29,895 nucleotides of DNA from JBEKDJ01 sp050014415 (lineage in GTDB: Bacteria; Desulfobacterota; BSN033; UBA1163), in the NCBI GenBank assembly GCA_050014415.1, contig JBEKDJ010000015.1:1-29895 (forward strand). Direction: 5' to 3'. Position numbers and translations under genes: made by a program. Below the pieces are notes generated by a model. It made no database searches. It had not been told where the DNA came from and worked only from the letters and a program-made list of their open reading frames with translations. Numbering within the stretch: the stretch's first letter is position 1; every line of letters starts with the position of its first letter. This document shows, in pieces, positions 6,800 to 15,209 of the stretch.

Positions 6800-7624
6800 C
6801 TATTGCAGTCTGAATCTTATGGGGATCGTCCCCCATTGTTCTACCTGAGGTTGATCCTTTGGTAGTGGAGCAAACCGCCACTGTCTCACGTATTGGATGG
6901 CGATCCGCTCCAACTCTGCATCCCCCTTGACCGTTGGGATGACTCGATCCACCATCCCATTCGGCAATACATGCAGTGTCAACTCAACTTCTGCCTCCAC
7001 TTTGACTTTAACCCCAGGAATGCTGGGCCTTTCGAGGATTTTCCGAGTGGAAAGAGGCCCCTTGATCCCCAACAGAATGTTCTCCTCTATGGGTTTTTCT
7101 TGAGTTGCCTTCTCCTTTCCGTTCAGAAGCCTTTCGACCACCCTCTCAGCTGCCTGATCCCTCAGATGAGTCAGGTCGATGGGATCCTTCATCAAAGGCA
7201 GCGAAGGCTCTCGATTCAGAAGACCTTCCTTCTTCTTTAAATACTCTATCAATTCCTTCTCCATCTCCTTGAATTCCGTGGAATCTGTCAGGGCTTTGAC
7301 CCTCTCCTTCTCTGGGAGAGCATCTAATTTCCTCGGCCGAGGATATTCAGGAGCGAGGGCCCTCCAATCGTAATTGGCGCTTTCCTCTCGCATCTTCCTA
7401 AGAATCACTTCCTCTCGTATTCGTTTCTCCTCCGGAGGGATTTCTCCTCTCTTCCAACCTAAGATCCGTTTGGTTTCCCTGGTAAGAGTTCTCCATCCTT
7501 GCTCAAAGCGGATTTGCATCTTGGGGTTTAAAAAGAGAATCCAGGACAAAAACCCTATGAATACCAGGGAAGCAGTGATGACAAGGAGGGTAAACCGCTC
7601 TTCCCTTTTCAGTCTTCTTCTCAT
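6800..7624 (-). CDS. TonB-family protein
   Basis: 274-residue protein anchored by one N-terminal membrane span (about 12-32, LLVITASLVFIGFLSWILFL). A long charged periplasmic region and a C-terminal TonB-like domain (about 200-274) follow: VEAEVELTLHVLPNGMVDRV, then GDAELERIAIQYVRQWRFAPLP, ending TIPIRFRLQ. In TonB this domain touches the outer-membrane receptor's TonB box. The middle lacks the classical Pro-Glu/Pro-Lys spacer. No exbB or exbD is nearby. The ATG overlaps the TGA of the TPR gene by one base (TGATG), so the two are made together. That link suggests a role in an envelope-spanning complex with the TPR protein instead of plain siderophore uptake. Confidence 0.8.
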   Translation of the reverse strand: MRRRLKREERFTLLVITASLVFIGFLSWILFLNPKMQIRFEQGWRTLTRETKRILGWKRGEIPPEEKRIREEVILRKMREESANYDWRALAPEYPRPRKLDALPEKERVKALTDSTEFKEMEKELIEYLKKKEGLLNREPSLPLMKDPIDLTHLRDQAAERVVERLLNGKEKATQEKPIEENILLGIKGPLSTRKILERPSIPGVKVKVEAEVELTLHVLPNGMVDRVIPTVKGDAELERIAIQYVRQWRFAPLPKDQPQVEQWGTIPIRFRLQ

Positions 7625-10600
7625 CAGCGGTTATCTCCTTTTTCCAGTTGGTCGAGCGTCCTCCTTGCCAACTCTCGTCTGTCTTCTCTCCTGGTCTTTT
7701 CCAAGAGTTTTTGGTAGACCTGTCTGGCCTCAGGGATCTTCCGCTCTTCCATATAAAGGGATCCCAGTCTGAGAAGTGCCTCCTCCAAAACTTCCAATTG
7801 ATGAGGATAGAGGTAGATCACCTTCGAGAATTGAAGGAGCGCCAGGTCCTTGTCTTCTGCTTCTAAGTAGGCCTCTCCTAATTTGAACTGGGCCTTACTG
7901 GCCACCTGCTCCTCAGGGCTTCGAAGGGCAAGGGAAAGTTCGGTGACGGCATCTTTGGGTCTCTTCTGGGTAAGGTAGAGCAAACCCAACCTCAAATGGG
8001 CCTCGAACAGGATGTCATCATTGGGGAAATTGACCAATAATTCTTTCAAGACCTTTTCTGCCTGGTCGGTCCTTCCCAAGTTTCGATATCCCTCTTCCAT
8101 CCCCAGATAGACTCTCTTCATCAAGGGATGTTGTGGAAAATCCTGGATCGCCCTCTCAAACCGCTCCAATGCCTTCGGGTAGTCTTTCAGAAGCAAGTAG
8201 AGGTCTGCCGACTCCACTAAGACCTCCATCATGAGAGGGCTCTTGGGATAATGCTTGATGAACTTCTCCATCTCTTCGATCATCTCATTCCATCTCCTCT
8301 CCTGTTTGAAGAGAAGAGCGATTCGAAATTGGGCCTCTTCAGCCAATCCAATGTTCGGATAGAGATGGATCAGCTCTCGATAGGTCTTCACCGCCTTATC
8401 CCTCATCTGATATTGCTGGTAGTAGTCCCCCAATTGCATAAGGGCTTGGCTAGCCGAAGGATGTTGAGGAAACCGTCTTAAGAAAGCTTCCACGCGGGCA
8501 ACGAAGGCCTCATATTTCTTTTCTTGATAGAGGGAGAGAACGATTCCGAAATCGGCTTCGGCTGCCTCTTTCGATTTTGGAAACTCATCCATCACCTTCT
8601 GATAGGTCTGGCGGGCTGTCGAGTATTGCTTGAGATTATAGTAGGCATCTCCCATCTTCAGGAGGGAGGAAGGGACCAAGGGACTTTCAGGGTGAAGCTG
8701 GACGAGTTGTTGAAATGTCGTAATAGCGTGATGAAACTCCTTCTTCCGGAAACGGGACACTCCAATCCAGTATTGTGATTCGTCACAATAGGGACTCTGA
8801 GGATAAGAGTCCGAAACTATTTGAAACTGGCGAATCGCTTCATCAAAACTCTCCTCTCTGTAAGCAATCCATCCGAGCAGGTAGAATGCCTTTCCTTTAT
8901 CCCCATTCTCTTCGGTTATGGATGTCAACCGCGTCAAATAGGCCCTTGCCTGTTTGTAATCGTTCTGGTTCAAAAAACACTGACCCACCATGAGGGCGAC
9001 CGGAGGATCGGTGTGATATTCAGGAAACTCTTCTATCATTCTTAGGAAATAATCATTGGCTTCCTTCCACTCACTCCTATCAAAATGGTACCAGCCCAAG
9101 CTATTCAATCCTTTGGGATATAAGATCGGATCTCCCTTTAATCGACCTACATATCCAGCCCCTTTTGGAAAATCCCGTTTCAAAAGTGAAGCCTCTGCCG
9201 ACCAGTACAGGACTTCGTTCTTTTCTGGACGGTCTGGAAATTCGTTCAGGAACCTCTCCCAGTATCCAGTCGCCTTGTCATACTCCTTCTTATAATAGTT
9301 AACATACCCCAATTTCAGCAAGACTTCAGGCTCCAGGCTTGCTTTTCCTTTCTCTATCAATACTTGTTCATAGGCAGCGATCGCTCCAGAATAATCATTC
9401 TGATTGAACAGACACTCTCCCAACATGAAATAGATCCACTCCTGAAGATCGCTCTCAGGATAGGTTCTGAGGAACTCGCGAAAGGTCGCTGCAGCGTTCG
9501 AAAACTCCTTCTTATCAAAATAGTACTGTCCGATGTCAAAAAGGCTCTGCTCCGCCCAGGGGGTGGGAAGAAAATGAGAAAGAAATCTCTGATAGAGGTG
9601 AGTCGCCTTTTCCACCTCATCATTTCCGAGGTAGGTCTTCAATATCCCCCAGAAACTAGGATCCGAGAGCGCCGTCCCGGGATAGTCCAGAAGGATTTTC
9701 TCGAAAAGATCTCTCCCCTCAGAGTATTTTCCGAGAGAGACCTGGCTCCAAGCCAATGCATAACGGCAGCTCTCCACTAAAGGATGCTTTGGAAATCGCC
9801 TCCAGAAGGCCCTAAACTGGTCTGATGCCTCGTTGAATCTCTGGAGTCTGAAATAACTCGCCCCAATCAGATACTCCGCCTCTGGCCTCCATTTTCCTTC
9901 CGGATGCTTCTTCAGAAGAGTCTCCATGTCCTGGAGCGTCTCTGTATATCGCTTGAGAGAATAAAGACAGTCACCAGACCAAAAAAGGGAAGATTCAGCA
10001 ATAGGATGGGAAGGATCCTTTTCGTGGACTTGACGGAAAAATCGATGCGCTTCCTCATAGGCCTCCTTTCTTAACTGGACCCATCCGCAGGAGTAAAGGG
10101 CAAAGGCATAGAATTCACACTGAGGATATTTCTCCACCACTTTTCGAAAGCAAAGAAACGCTTCATCATCCATTCCCTGATGAAATTTTACCTCTCCCAT
10201 CCAATAAAGGGCAGGTCCAGCCCAGACACTCTCTGGGTATTCTTCGATCAATCTCCGAAAGGAATCAACGGCATCTTCATAATGTCCCTTAAAATAGTCG
10301 TACCTCCCCCGCTCATAAAGGGCCTTATCTCCAACAAACGTCTTGGCAACCCCAGTGGTGAATCTGCCTGAATATGCACAACCAGGGACGGTTGTTGAAG
10401 GACCCATTTTCTTCATCGGACCAATCGCATCCTCTCCCAAAGGAAGGGCATCCGCTCGCGGTTCCTCCTTCACCCCCTGTCCAAGGATAGGTGGAAGAGA
10501 AGGCTCCCTTTTTTCTCTCCATTTCGTCTCCTCTTTGCCAATGAAGGTAATCTCAGATAGTCCTGTCCGGCTGCGCTGCTGTCCTTGACCTTCGAGAATA

Positions 10601-10665
10601 GGAAAGGATAGGCTCAGGGAGATCAAGAGGCATAGGCTCAGAATCCTTGACAATCGGTTGAACAT
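7624..10665 (-). CDS. Large exported tetratricopeptide-repeat protein
   Basis: About 1,013 residues. The signal peptide is MFNRLSRILSLCLLISLSLSFP, with no lipobox cysteine visible. After a linker of about 100 residues, roughly two dozen TPR units of 34-37 residues run to the C terminus. Each unit shows the pattern of a small residue, then Y/F, then a 'YP' or 'FP' turn (for example EEYPESVWAGPALYWMGEV and YGHYEDA-like helices). The repeats resemble those of YbgF/CpoB and BamD, so a periplasmic scaffold role is likely. ATG 10665 is chosen over TTG 10671 because GGAG stands seven bases upstream. It is the first gene of the TPR-TonB pair. A promoter TTGACA-N17-TAACGT lies 20 bases ahead of the gene. 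The exact partners are unknown. Confidence 0.85.
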   Translation of the reverse strand: MFNRLSRILSLCLLISLSLSFPILEGQGQQRSRTGLSEITFIGKEETKWREKREPSLPPILGQGVKEEPRADALPLGEDAIGPMKKMGPSTTVPGCAYSGRFTTGVAKTFVGDKALYERGRYDYFKGHYEDAVDSFRRLIEEYPESVWAGPALYWMGEVKFHQGMDDEAFLCFRKVVEKYPQCEFYAFALYSCGWVQLRKEAYEEAHRFFRQVHEKDPSHPIAESSLFWSGDCLYSLKRYTETLQDMETLLKKHPEGKWRPEAEYLIGASYFRLQRFNEASDQFRAFWRRFPKHPLVESCRYALAWSQVSLGKYSEGRDLFEKILLDYPGTALSDPSFWGILKTYLGNDEVEKATHLYQRFLSHFLPTPWAEQSLFDIGQYYFDKKEFSNAAATFREFLRTYPESDLQEWIYFMLGECLFNQNDYSGAIAAYEQVLIEKGKASLEPEVLLKLGYVNYYKKEYDKATGYWERFLNEFPDRPEKNEVLYWSAEASLLKRDFPKGAGYVGRLKGDPILYPKGLNSLGWYHFDRSEWKEANDYFLRMIEEFPEYHTDPPVALMVGQCFLNQNDYKQARAYLTRLTSITEENGDKGKAFYLLGWIAYREESFDEAIRQFQIVSDSYPQSPYCDESQYWIGVSRFRKKEFHHAITTFQQLVQLHPESPLVPSSLLKMGDAYYNLKQYSTARQTYQKVMDEFPKSKEAAEADFGIVLSLYQEKKYEAFVARVEAFLRRFPQHPSASQALMQLGDYYQQYQMRDKAVKTYRELIHLYPNIGLAEEAQFRIALLFKQERRWNEMIEEMEKFIKHYPKSPLMMEVLVESADLYLLLKDYPKALERFERAIQDFPQHPLMKRVYLGMEEGYRNLGRTDQAEKVLKELLVNFPNDDILFEAHLRLGLLYLTQKRPKDAVTELSLALRSPEEQVASKAQFKLGEAYLEAEDKDLALLQFSKVIYLYPHQLEVLEEALLRLGSLYMEERKIPEARQVYQKLLEKTRREDRRELARRTLDQLEKGDNR

Positions 10666-10685
10666 TTTCAAACTCCTATCGTAAA

Positions 10686-10714
10686 ACGTTACAGAATTGT
10701 CCGGTGATTGTCAA
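10686..10714 (-). promoter_or_regulatory. Sigma-70-like promoter of the TPR-TonB unit
   Basis: On the minus strand a perfect -35 TTGACA (10714-10709) is followed after 17 bases by TAACGT (10691-10686) as a moderate -10. The start codon at 10665 leaves a very short leader of about 15 bases that still holds the GGAG ribosome site. Confidence 0.45.
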
Positions 10715-11028
10715 GGATCGACAAAATCTCGTTCACCCCCAGTTCTTCCTCTCACCTTTGGTCTGCACCGAATGAATCCATCTTGTTCCGTGGCCAACCC
10801 CCTATTCAAGGCTTCAAGAGGCTGGTCTCTCATAGATCCTTCAGAACCTGACCTAGGAATACAAGGAATATTCTTGTTGCGCTGAGGGCCGCGCGCCCTA
10901 GGGCAAAGCGGTGAGGTCTCCAAAGCCTTAAAGAGGGGTCGGCCAACTGGTTAGTTGCTGGTAGTCTCAGCGCCTCCGAAAAGCGGGGCTGGGCGAGTTG
11001 ACAAGGTTTTTCTGACTGTGGTAGGCTG
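10715..11028. other. Divergent intergenic region
   Basis: About 310 bases between the minus-strand TPR gene and the plus-strand methyltransferase. It has only a short GC-rich palindrome (AGGGC...GCCCT near 10885-10900) and, at 10998, TTGACA with an 18-base spacer to TAGGCT at 11022. No gene is seen. Confidence 0.4.
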
Positions 11029-11775
11029 ATGGACGTGAAAGAGAAAGGCGTAATCATAGGGGTATGTCTGACGCTATTCGTCCTTATCGCCGATTGTTCG
11101 GAGGGCAAGAGGGTGGTTGAATTGGACCCAAAGGGAGATTTCAAAGCCATGCGTGAACGGATGGTGGAGACTCAGATCAAGGCAAGAGGGATCAAGGACG
11201 CTCGTGTCCTCTCTGCAATGCTTAGAGTGGAGCGCCATCTTTTCGTTCCGAAGGAATACCAGAACTCAGCTTACGCCGATCAACCTCTACCCATCGGAGC
11301 AGGTCAAACGATCTCCCAACCTTATATCGTTGCCTTGATGACAGAGCTCTTGGAACTCAAAGGAGGAGAGAGGGTTCTGGAAATCGGAACAGGTTCAGGC
11401 TATCAGGCAGCCATCCTAGCAGAATTGGCCAAAGAGGTGTACACGATTGAGATCGTAGAGACACTATCTTCCTCAGCAAAAAGAGTTCTATCGGAGTTGG
11501 CTTACCAGAATATCACTGTGAAGGTAGGAGACGGATATCTCGGATGGCCAGGGGCCGCACCCTTCGATGCCATCATCATCACCTGTGCGCCCGACCATGT
11601 CCCGAACCCGCTTTTGGAACAGCTGGGAGAAGGGGGACGGATGGTGCTGCCAATAGGAACCTATTCACAGGAATTGCAGAAGTTGATCAAACGGTCCGGG
11701 AAGATCGAGAAAACCGATGTGACCCCTGTCATCTTCGTCCCCATGACCGGCGAAGGAGTAAAGAAAGGGAAATGA
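11029..11775 (+). CDS. pcm: Protein-L-isoaspartate O-methyltransferase, probably exported or membrane-anchored
   Basis: Repairs isoaspartyl residues in aged proteins by SAM-dependent methylation. Motifs from about residue 41 on are those of E. coli Pcm: ADQPLPIGAGQTISQPYIVA (83-102), the SAM loop VLEIGTGSGYQAAIL (116-130), and FDAIIITCAPDHVP. The C terminus, VIFVPMTGEGV, is also typical. The unusual part is a 40-residue N-terminal extension with the hydrophobic stretch GVIIGVCLTLFVLIADC, which looks like a signal anchor or imperfect lipoprotein signal (Cys23, but Asp at -1). If translation instead starts at ATG 11149, preceded by GGGAG, the protein would be a normal cytoplasmic Pcm of 208 residues. 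A TTGACA/TAGGCT promoter overlapping the first ATG would favour the second start. Confidence 0.9.
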   Translation: MDVKEKGVIIGVCLTLFVLIADCSEGKRVVELDPKGDFKAMRERMVETQIKARGIKDARVLSAMLRVERHLFVPKEYQNSAYADQPLPIGAGQTISQPYIVALMTELLELKGGERVLEIGTGSGYQAAILAELAKEVYTIEIVETLSSSAKRVLSELAYQNITVKVGDGYLGWPGAAPFDAIIITCAPDHVPNPLLEQLGEGGRMVLPIGTYSQELQKLIKRSGKIEKTDVTPVIFVPMTGEGVKKGK

Positions 11776-11842
11776 CTGGGTGATGCGAGAACAAGAGATT
11801 GGGAGATGGGGTAAGGATGAAGTTAGCAGGACTCTCTTGACA

Positions 11843-12152
11843 ATGGATAAGCCTTTGGAACTGGTAGAGCGAATCGAGACGATGGTGATGAGATTTGGGG
11901 ATTCCGCTCCAACGGAGAAGCTTGTCTGATCATTTGCAGAAGGACGGGCACTTGGTGGGCCAACCTGAAATCACTGTTGAAGGAGACACGGCGAGAGGCC
12001 ACTGGATTGTGTATATACTCTTTTCTGAACCTTCGGTACAATGGGTGCAGGGAAGGAATGACTGCGAATATGTAAAGGAGGATGGAAAATGGAAATTTAG
12101 TAAGCTAAGATTCCCTAGAACACTTGCTTCGCAACCTTTTCTATTTCCTTGA
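11843..12152 (+). pseudogene. Decayed SnoaL/NTF2-like gene
   Basis: From 11895 to 12152 one frame encodes HLVGQPEITVEGDTARGHW and EYVKEDGKWKFSKLRF, the typical second half of a SnoaL-like (NTF2-fold) protein, including the W-x-F/I-x-x-L-x-F end. The first half of the domain, with its substrate-pocket residues, is missing from this frame. Another frame from ATG 11843 gives MDKPLELVERIETMVMRF, which resembles the usual first helix of the family, and then hits TGA at 11927. A frameshift within about 11895-11926 plus a deletion would join them. Proteins of this fold are small hydrolase-, isomerase- or dehydratase-like enzymes. It lies between pcm and the alcohol dehydrogenase. Confidence 0.45.
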
Positions 12153-12231
12153 GCCAAAAAAAGAAGATTAAGAACGTCAATGGGAACTCTAACATAAGAC
12201 AAATATCCTAAACCAGAAAAGGAGGAGAATC

Positions 12232-13455
12232 GTGATAAATAAACAGACAGCTCAGTTTCCCATCGTATATGCTAATTCCATGGGATTGGGCAGGATAGCC
12301 ATTGGTTGGGGAGCTCACTCCACGGTCGGCAATGAATGCAAAGCAGCCGGGATTAAAAAGGCGCTTATCGTAACCACCGGCTTGAGGGGAACTGGCATCA
12401 TAGACGAAATCAGGAGCATCTTGGAATACCATGGTGTTTCCGCTGAAATATACAGCAAAGTGACCTCCAATCCTAAGGACTATGAGGTGATGGAATGTTA
12501 CAAAACATTTAAGGATTCCCAGTGTGATGGAATGGTTTCCGTAGGGGGGGGAAGTTCACATGATTGTGCCAAGGCCGCACGCATCGTTGCGGCTAATGAC
12601 GGCTTGCATATCTCTCATTTCCAGATGGTGATAGATCCGCCCTGGATGCTGGAGATGCACAAGTACAAGCCGGTCAAGATACCGCAAATCTCGGTGAACA
12701 CCACTGCTGGTACAGGTGCAGAGAGCTCAGGTGGTGCTGCTATTACACACACGAATCTCAAGGTCAAGCGGCTGGCGGCTATTCCGGGGACAGCTCCGAA
12801 TATAGCCCTCAACGACCCTTTGCTTGTCCGATTGCAGCCGCAGGATCTTGCCGCGCAAACAGCCTGGGATGCTTTTTGTCATGCCTTCGAGTCATACATA
12901 TCCTCGATCCAGTCTCACTTCAGTTTGGCCTTAGCCTATCGCACCATCAAGCTGGTGGCGGAAAATCTGAGAGAGTTCGCTTATAACCGGATGAATCATA
13001 CAGCCTGTGAGAATATTGTCTGGGCGGCTTCTATGTCTGGGGCTCTTGGCTTGTCATTCGGGGGAGGAACAGGGATCGTCCACGGGCTGGGTCATGGACT
13101 TTCAGTGTTAAAGGGCGTTCATCATGGTCTTGCCAGCGCCGTGGTCACTGTCCCTGGAGAAAGATATAACCAGGGCGTATGCCCGGATAAATTTAGTCAA
13201 ATGGCCGAAGCAATGGGGGTGGACATACGGGGTCTTTCAAAAATGGAAGCGTCCGATAAGTGGTTTGAGGAAGTTGAAAGGCTTTTAGAGGATCTGAATA
13301 TTCAGACTGGAAATCTGAATAAGCAATTTGGGCTGACGAAAGAGGATTGTCCTCATATCGTCAAAGTTCAATACTCTGTTGACGTGACCAGGCCGGGCAA
13401 TCCGAGAGACTATAATTTCGATGAGTGCCTGGCACTACTGGAGGGTTTATTATAG
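12232..13455 (+). CDS. Iron-containing NAD-dependent alcohol dehydrogenase
   Basis: 407-residue group III alcohol dehydrogenase, oxidising an alcohol or reducing an aldehyde with NAD(H). The nucleotide-binding motif is GGGSSHDCAK (105-114), with Ser where many members have Pro. The conserved TTAGTGAESS stretch is at 157-166. The metal site is complete: D213 and H217 in WDAFCHAFE, H284 in GIVHGLGHG, and H298 fourteen residues later in GVHHGLAS, matching the spacing in FucO. It resembles the methanol dehydrogenase/1,3-propanediol dehydrogenase branch; the substrate cannot be fixed. GTG 12232 is the start, with GGAGGAG six bases upstream. It appears monocistronic; the next gene faces it. Confidence 0.92.
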   Translation: MINKQTAQFPIVYANSMGLGRIAIGWGAHSTVGNECKAAGIKKALIVTTGLRGTGIIDEIRSILEYHGVSAEIYSKVTSNPKDYEVMECYKTFKDSQCDGMVSVGGGSSHDCAKAARIVAANDGLHISHFQMVIDPPWMLEMHKYKPVKIPQISVNTTAGTGAESSGGAAITHTNLKVKRLAAIPGTAPNIALNDPLLVRLQPQDLAAQTAWDAFCHAFESYISSIQSHFSLALAYRTIKLVAENLREFAYNRMNHTACENIVWAASMSGALGLSFGGGTGIVHGLGHGLSVLKGVHHGLASAVVTVPGERYNQGVCPDKFSQMAEAMGVDIRGLSKMEASDKWFEEVERLLEDLNIQTGNLNKQFGLTKEDCPHIVKVQYSVDVTRPGNPRDYNFDECLALLEGLL

Positions 13456-13667
13456 AAGCCTTGGGAGTAAGTTGGCAGCGGCACAGCTTGTGGAGCAACG
13501 AAAGGAAGGAGTCCACAAGAAGAAAGGAAGCCAGTGTGGAAATAACGATCTCTATATTCACGGACGTGCCCCCATGCTTGTCGTCTCCTATCAAGCTGCT
13601 TTTTCCACTTTTCCATTGCCTTTATCTATGACGCAATATCCGTCAGTCTCCTATCCAATAGGGGGGA

Positions 13668-15014
13668 TTACTTTTTCCCGTTTTTCTTCGTCCTCCAATA
13701 TTCCAGCCTCTTCTTGATCTCTCTTTCCAATCCCAGCTCTGTCGGATGATAGTAGATTCTTCCCTTGAGGTTCTCGGGAAGATACTCCTCCTCGATAAAG
13801 TGCTCTGGATAATCATGCGGGTATTTGTACCCTTTCCCGTAACCCAGATCCTTCATCAATGACGTGGGAGCATTTCTGATATGAAGGGGGACAGGCATAT
13901 TTTCGAGTTGCCGGACATCCTTTTCAACTTCTTGGTACGCAGAATAGAGGGCATTTGATTTTGGAGCAGTGGCCAAATAGACAGCAGCCTGTGCAAGGGC
14001 AAGATTCCCTTCAGGCAGGCCGATAAAGTGAAAGGCCTCCATCGCCGCAACGGTCACCTGCAAGGCCTGAGGATCCGCCATCCCTACATCTTCTGAGGCG
14101 AACCGGATCATCCGGCGCGCAATGTAGAGGGGGTCCTCACCAGCTTCCAACATCCTTCCCAGCCAATAAAGGGCGGCATCAGGGTCACTTCCTCTCAGGC
14201 TCTTGTGCAACGCTGAAATGAGATTATAATGTTCTTCCCCCGACTTGTCGTAAAGATATGCCTTCCTTTGCAGAACCTCTTTTAAATCCTCTTTCTTGAT
14301 CCGACGGACACCCTCCTCATCGGGGGAACTAGTCAGGACAAGCATTTCCAACGTATTCAAGGCCGCCCTTGCATCTCCATTGGCTAACTGGCAAATGCCG
14401 TTGATCACCTCTGGTTCGATGGCGGTTGGGAATTTCCCCAATCCCTTTTCTTTATCCGTCAGAGCCCGGCTCAAGATCGCTCCGATCTCTTTCTCTGTCA
14501 AGGAATTCAACGTGAATACTTTGGAACGAGAGAGCAGAGGAGAAATAACCTCGAAAGATGGATTTTCTGTCGTCGCTCCGATAAGGATAATCGTCCCTTT
14601 TTCGACATGAGGAAGAAAGGCATCCTGTTGAGCCTTGTTGAAACGGTGGATCTCGTCCACAAAAAGGACCGTCCTTCTTGCCTGATATCTCCTTGTCTCT
14701 CGGGCTTCTTGAATCACCTCCTTAATTTCCTTAACACCCGCGAGAACGGCGCTGAAGGCTGAGAATTGAGCCCCTGTGGTTGAGGCGATGATCATCGCCA
14801 GGGTCGTCTTACCAGACCCGGGAGGCCCCCAGAGAATCATCGATGGGAGTTGATCCGTCTCGATAGCCTGCCGGAGGATCTTCCCCTCACCCAGAAGATG
14901 ATTCTGGCCTACAAACTCCTCCAGCGTTCGAGGTCTCATCCGATCGGCAAGGGGAGCCTCTCTTCCGAGGGAATCCCGTTCTTTCATCTCAAAAAGATCA
15001 GCCTGCTTTTTCAA
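13668..15014 (-). CDS. rarA: Replication-associated recombination ATPase RarA (MgsA)
   Basis: Clamp-loader-like AAA+ ATPase acting at stalled replication forks, related to eukaryotic WRNIP1/Mgs1. It has the N-terminal PLADRMRPRTLEEFVGQ, Walker A GPPGSGKT (63-70), Walker B VLFVDEIHRFNKAQQDAFLP, sensor 1 GATTENPSFEV and the arginine-finger LLSRSKVF. The C-terminal tetramer part contains YWLGRMLEAGEDPLYIARRM and ends with YLPENLKGRIYYHPTELGLE. Length, 448, is normal. The TTG at 15014 with GAAGGG just upstream is preferred, since homologues keep the DLF found at residues 6-8; the next ATG is at 14987. It is transcribed away from the repeat cluster that separates it from the phosphatase gene. Confidence 0.95.
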   Translation of the reverse strand: MKKQADLFEMKERDSLGREAPLADRMRPRTLEEFVGQNHLLGEGKILRQAIETDQLPSMILWGPPGSGKTTLAMIIASTTGAQFSAFSAVLAGVKEIKEVIQEARETRRYQARRTVLFVDEIHRFNKAQQDAFLPHVEKGTIILIGATTENPSFEVISPLLSRSKVFTLNSLTEKEIGAILSRALTDKEKGLGKFPTAIEPEVINGICQLANGDARAALNTLEMLVLTSSPDEEGVRRIKKEDLKEVLQRKAYLYDKSGEEHYNLISALHKSLRGSDPDAALYWLGRMLEAGEDPLYIARRMIRFASEDVGMADPQALQVTVAAMEAFHFIGLPEGNLALAQAAVYLATAPKSNALYSAYQEVEKDVRQLENMPVPLHIRNAPTSLMKDLGYGKGYKYPHDYPEHFIEEEYLPENLKGRIYYHPTELGLEREIKKRLEYWRTKKNGKK

Positions 15015-15045
15015 CTACCCTTCTCAGTACCAATTAAGGACTGGG

Positions 15046-15209
15046 TATCTCCCAATTCTCAATGATGAATTCTCAATTCTCAATGGTCAATGCCCATTGC
15101 TCACTGATCATTGCCCATTGATTATTAATCGTCCGTTGCTCATTGCCCACTAATCATTAATTGGTATCTCTCAATGCTCATTGATCATTGCCCATTGATC
15201 ATTGAATTC
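15046..15209. repeat. Degenerate 'cattgatcattgccc' tandem repeat cluster
   Basis: About 160 bases made of imperfect copies of ATTCTCAATG, TCATTGCCCATTG and TGATCATTG, including two copies of ggtatctC(C/T)CAAT about 120 bases apart. The motif CCCATTGATCATTG is partly self-complementary. The array lies between rarA and the phosphatase gene and runs into the last codons of the latter. Such AT-rich shuffled repeats between genes are familiar from deltaproteobacterial genomes, but I know of no named family. Confidence 0.75.

Noticed and set aside
15046..15209. CRISPR array in the repeat cluster
   Set aside because: Repeats are short, irregular and without spacers of constant length, and no cas gene is nearby.
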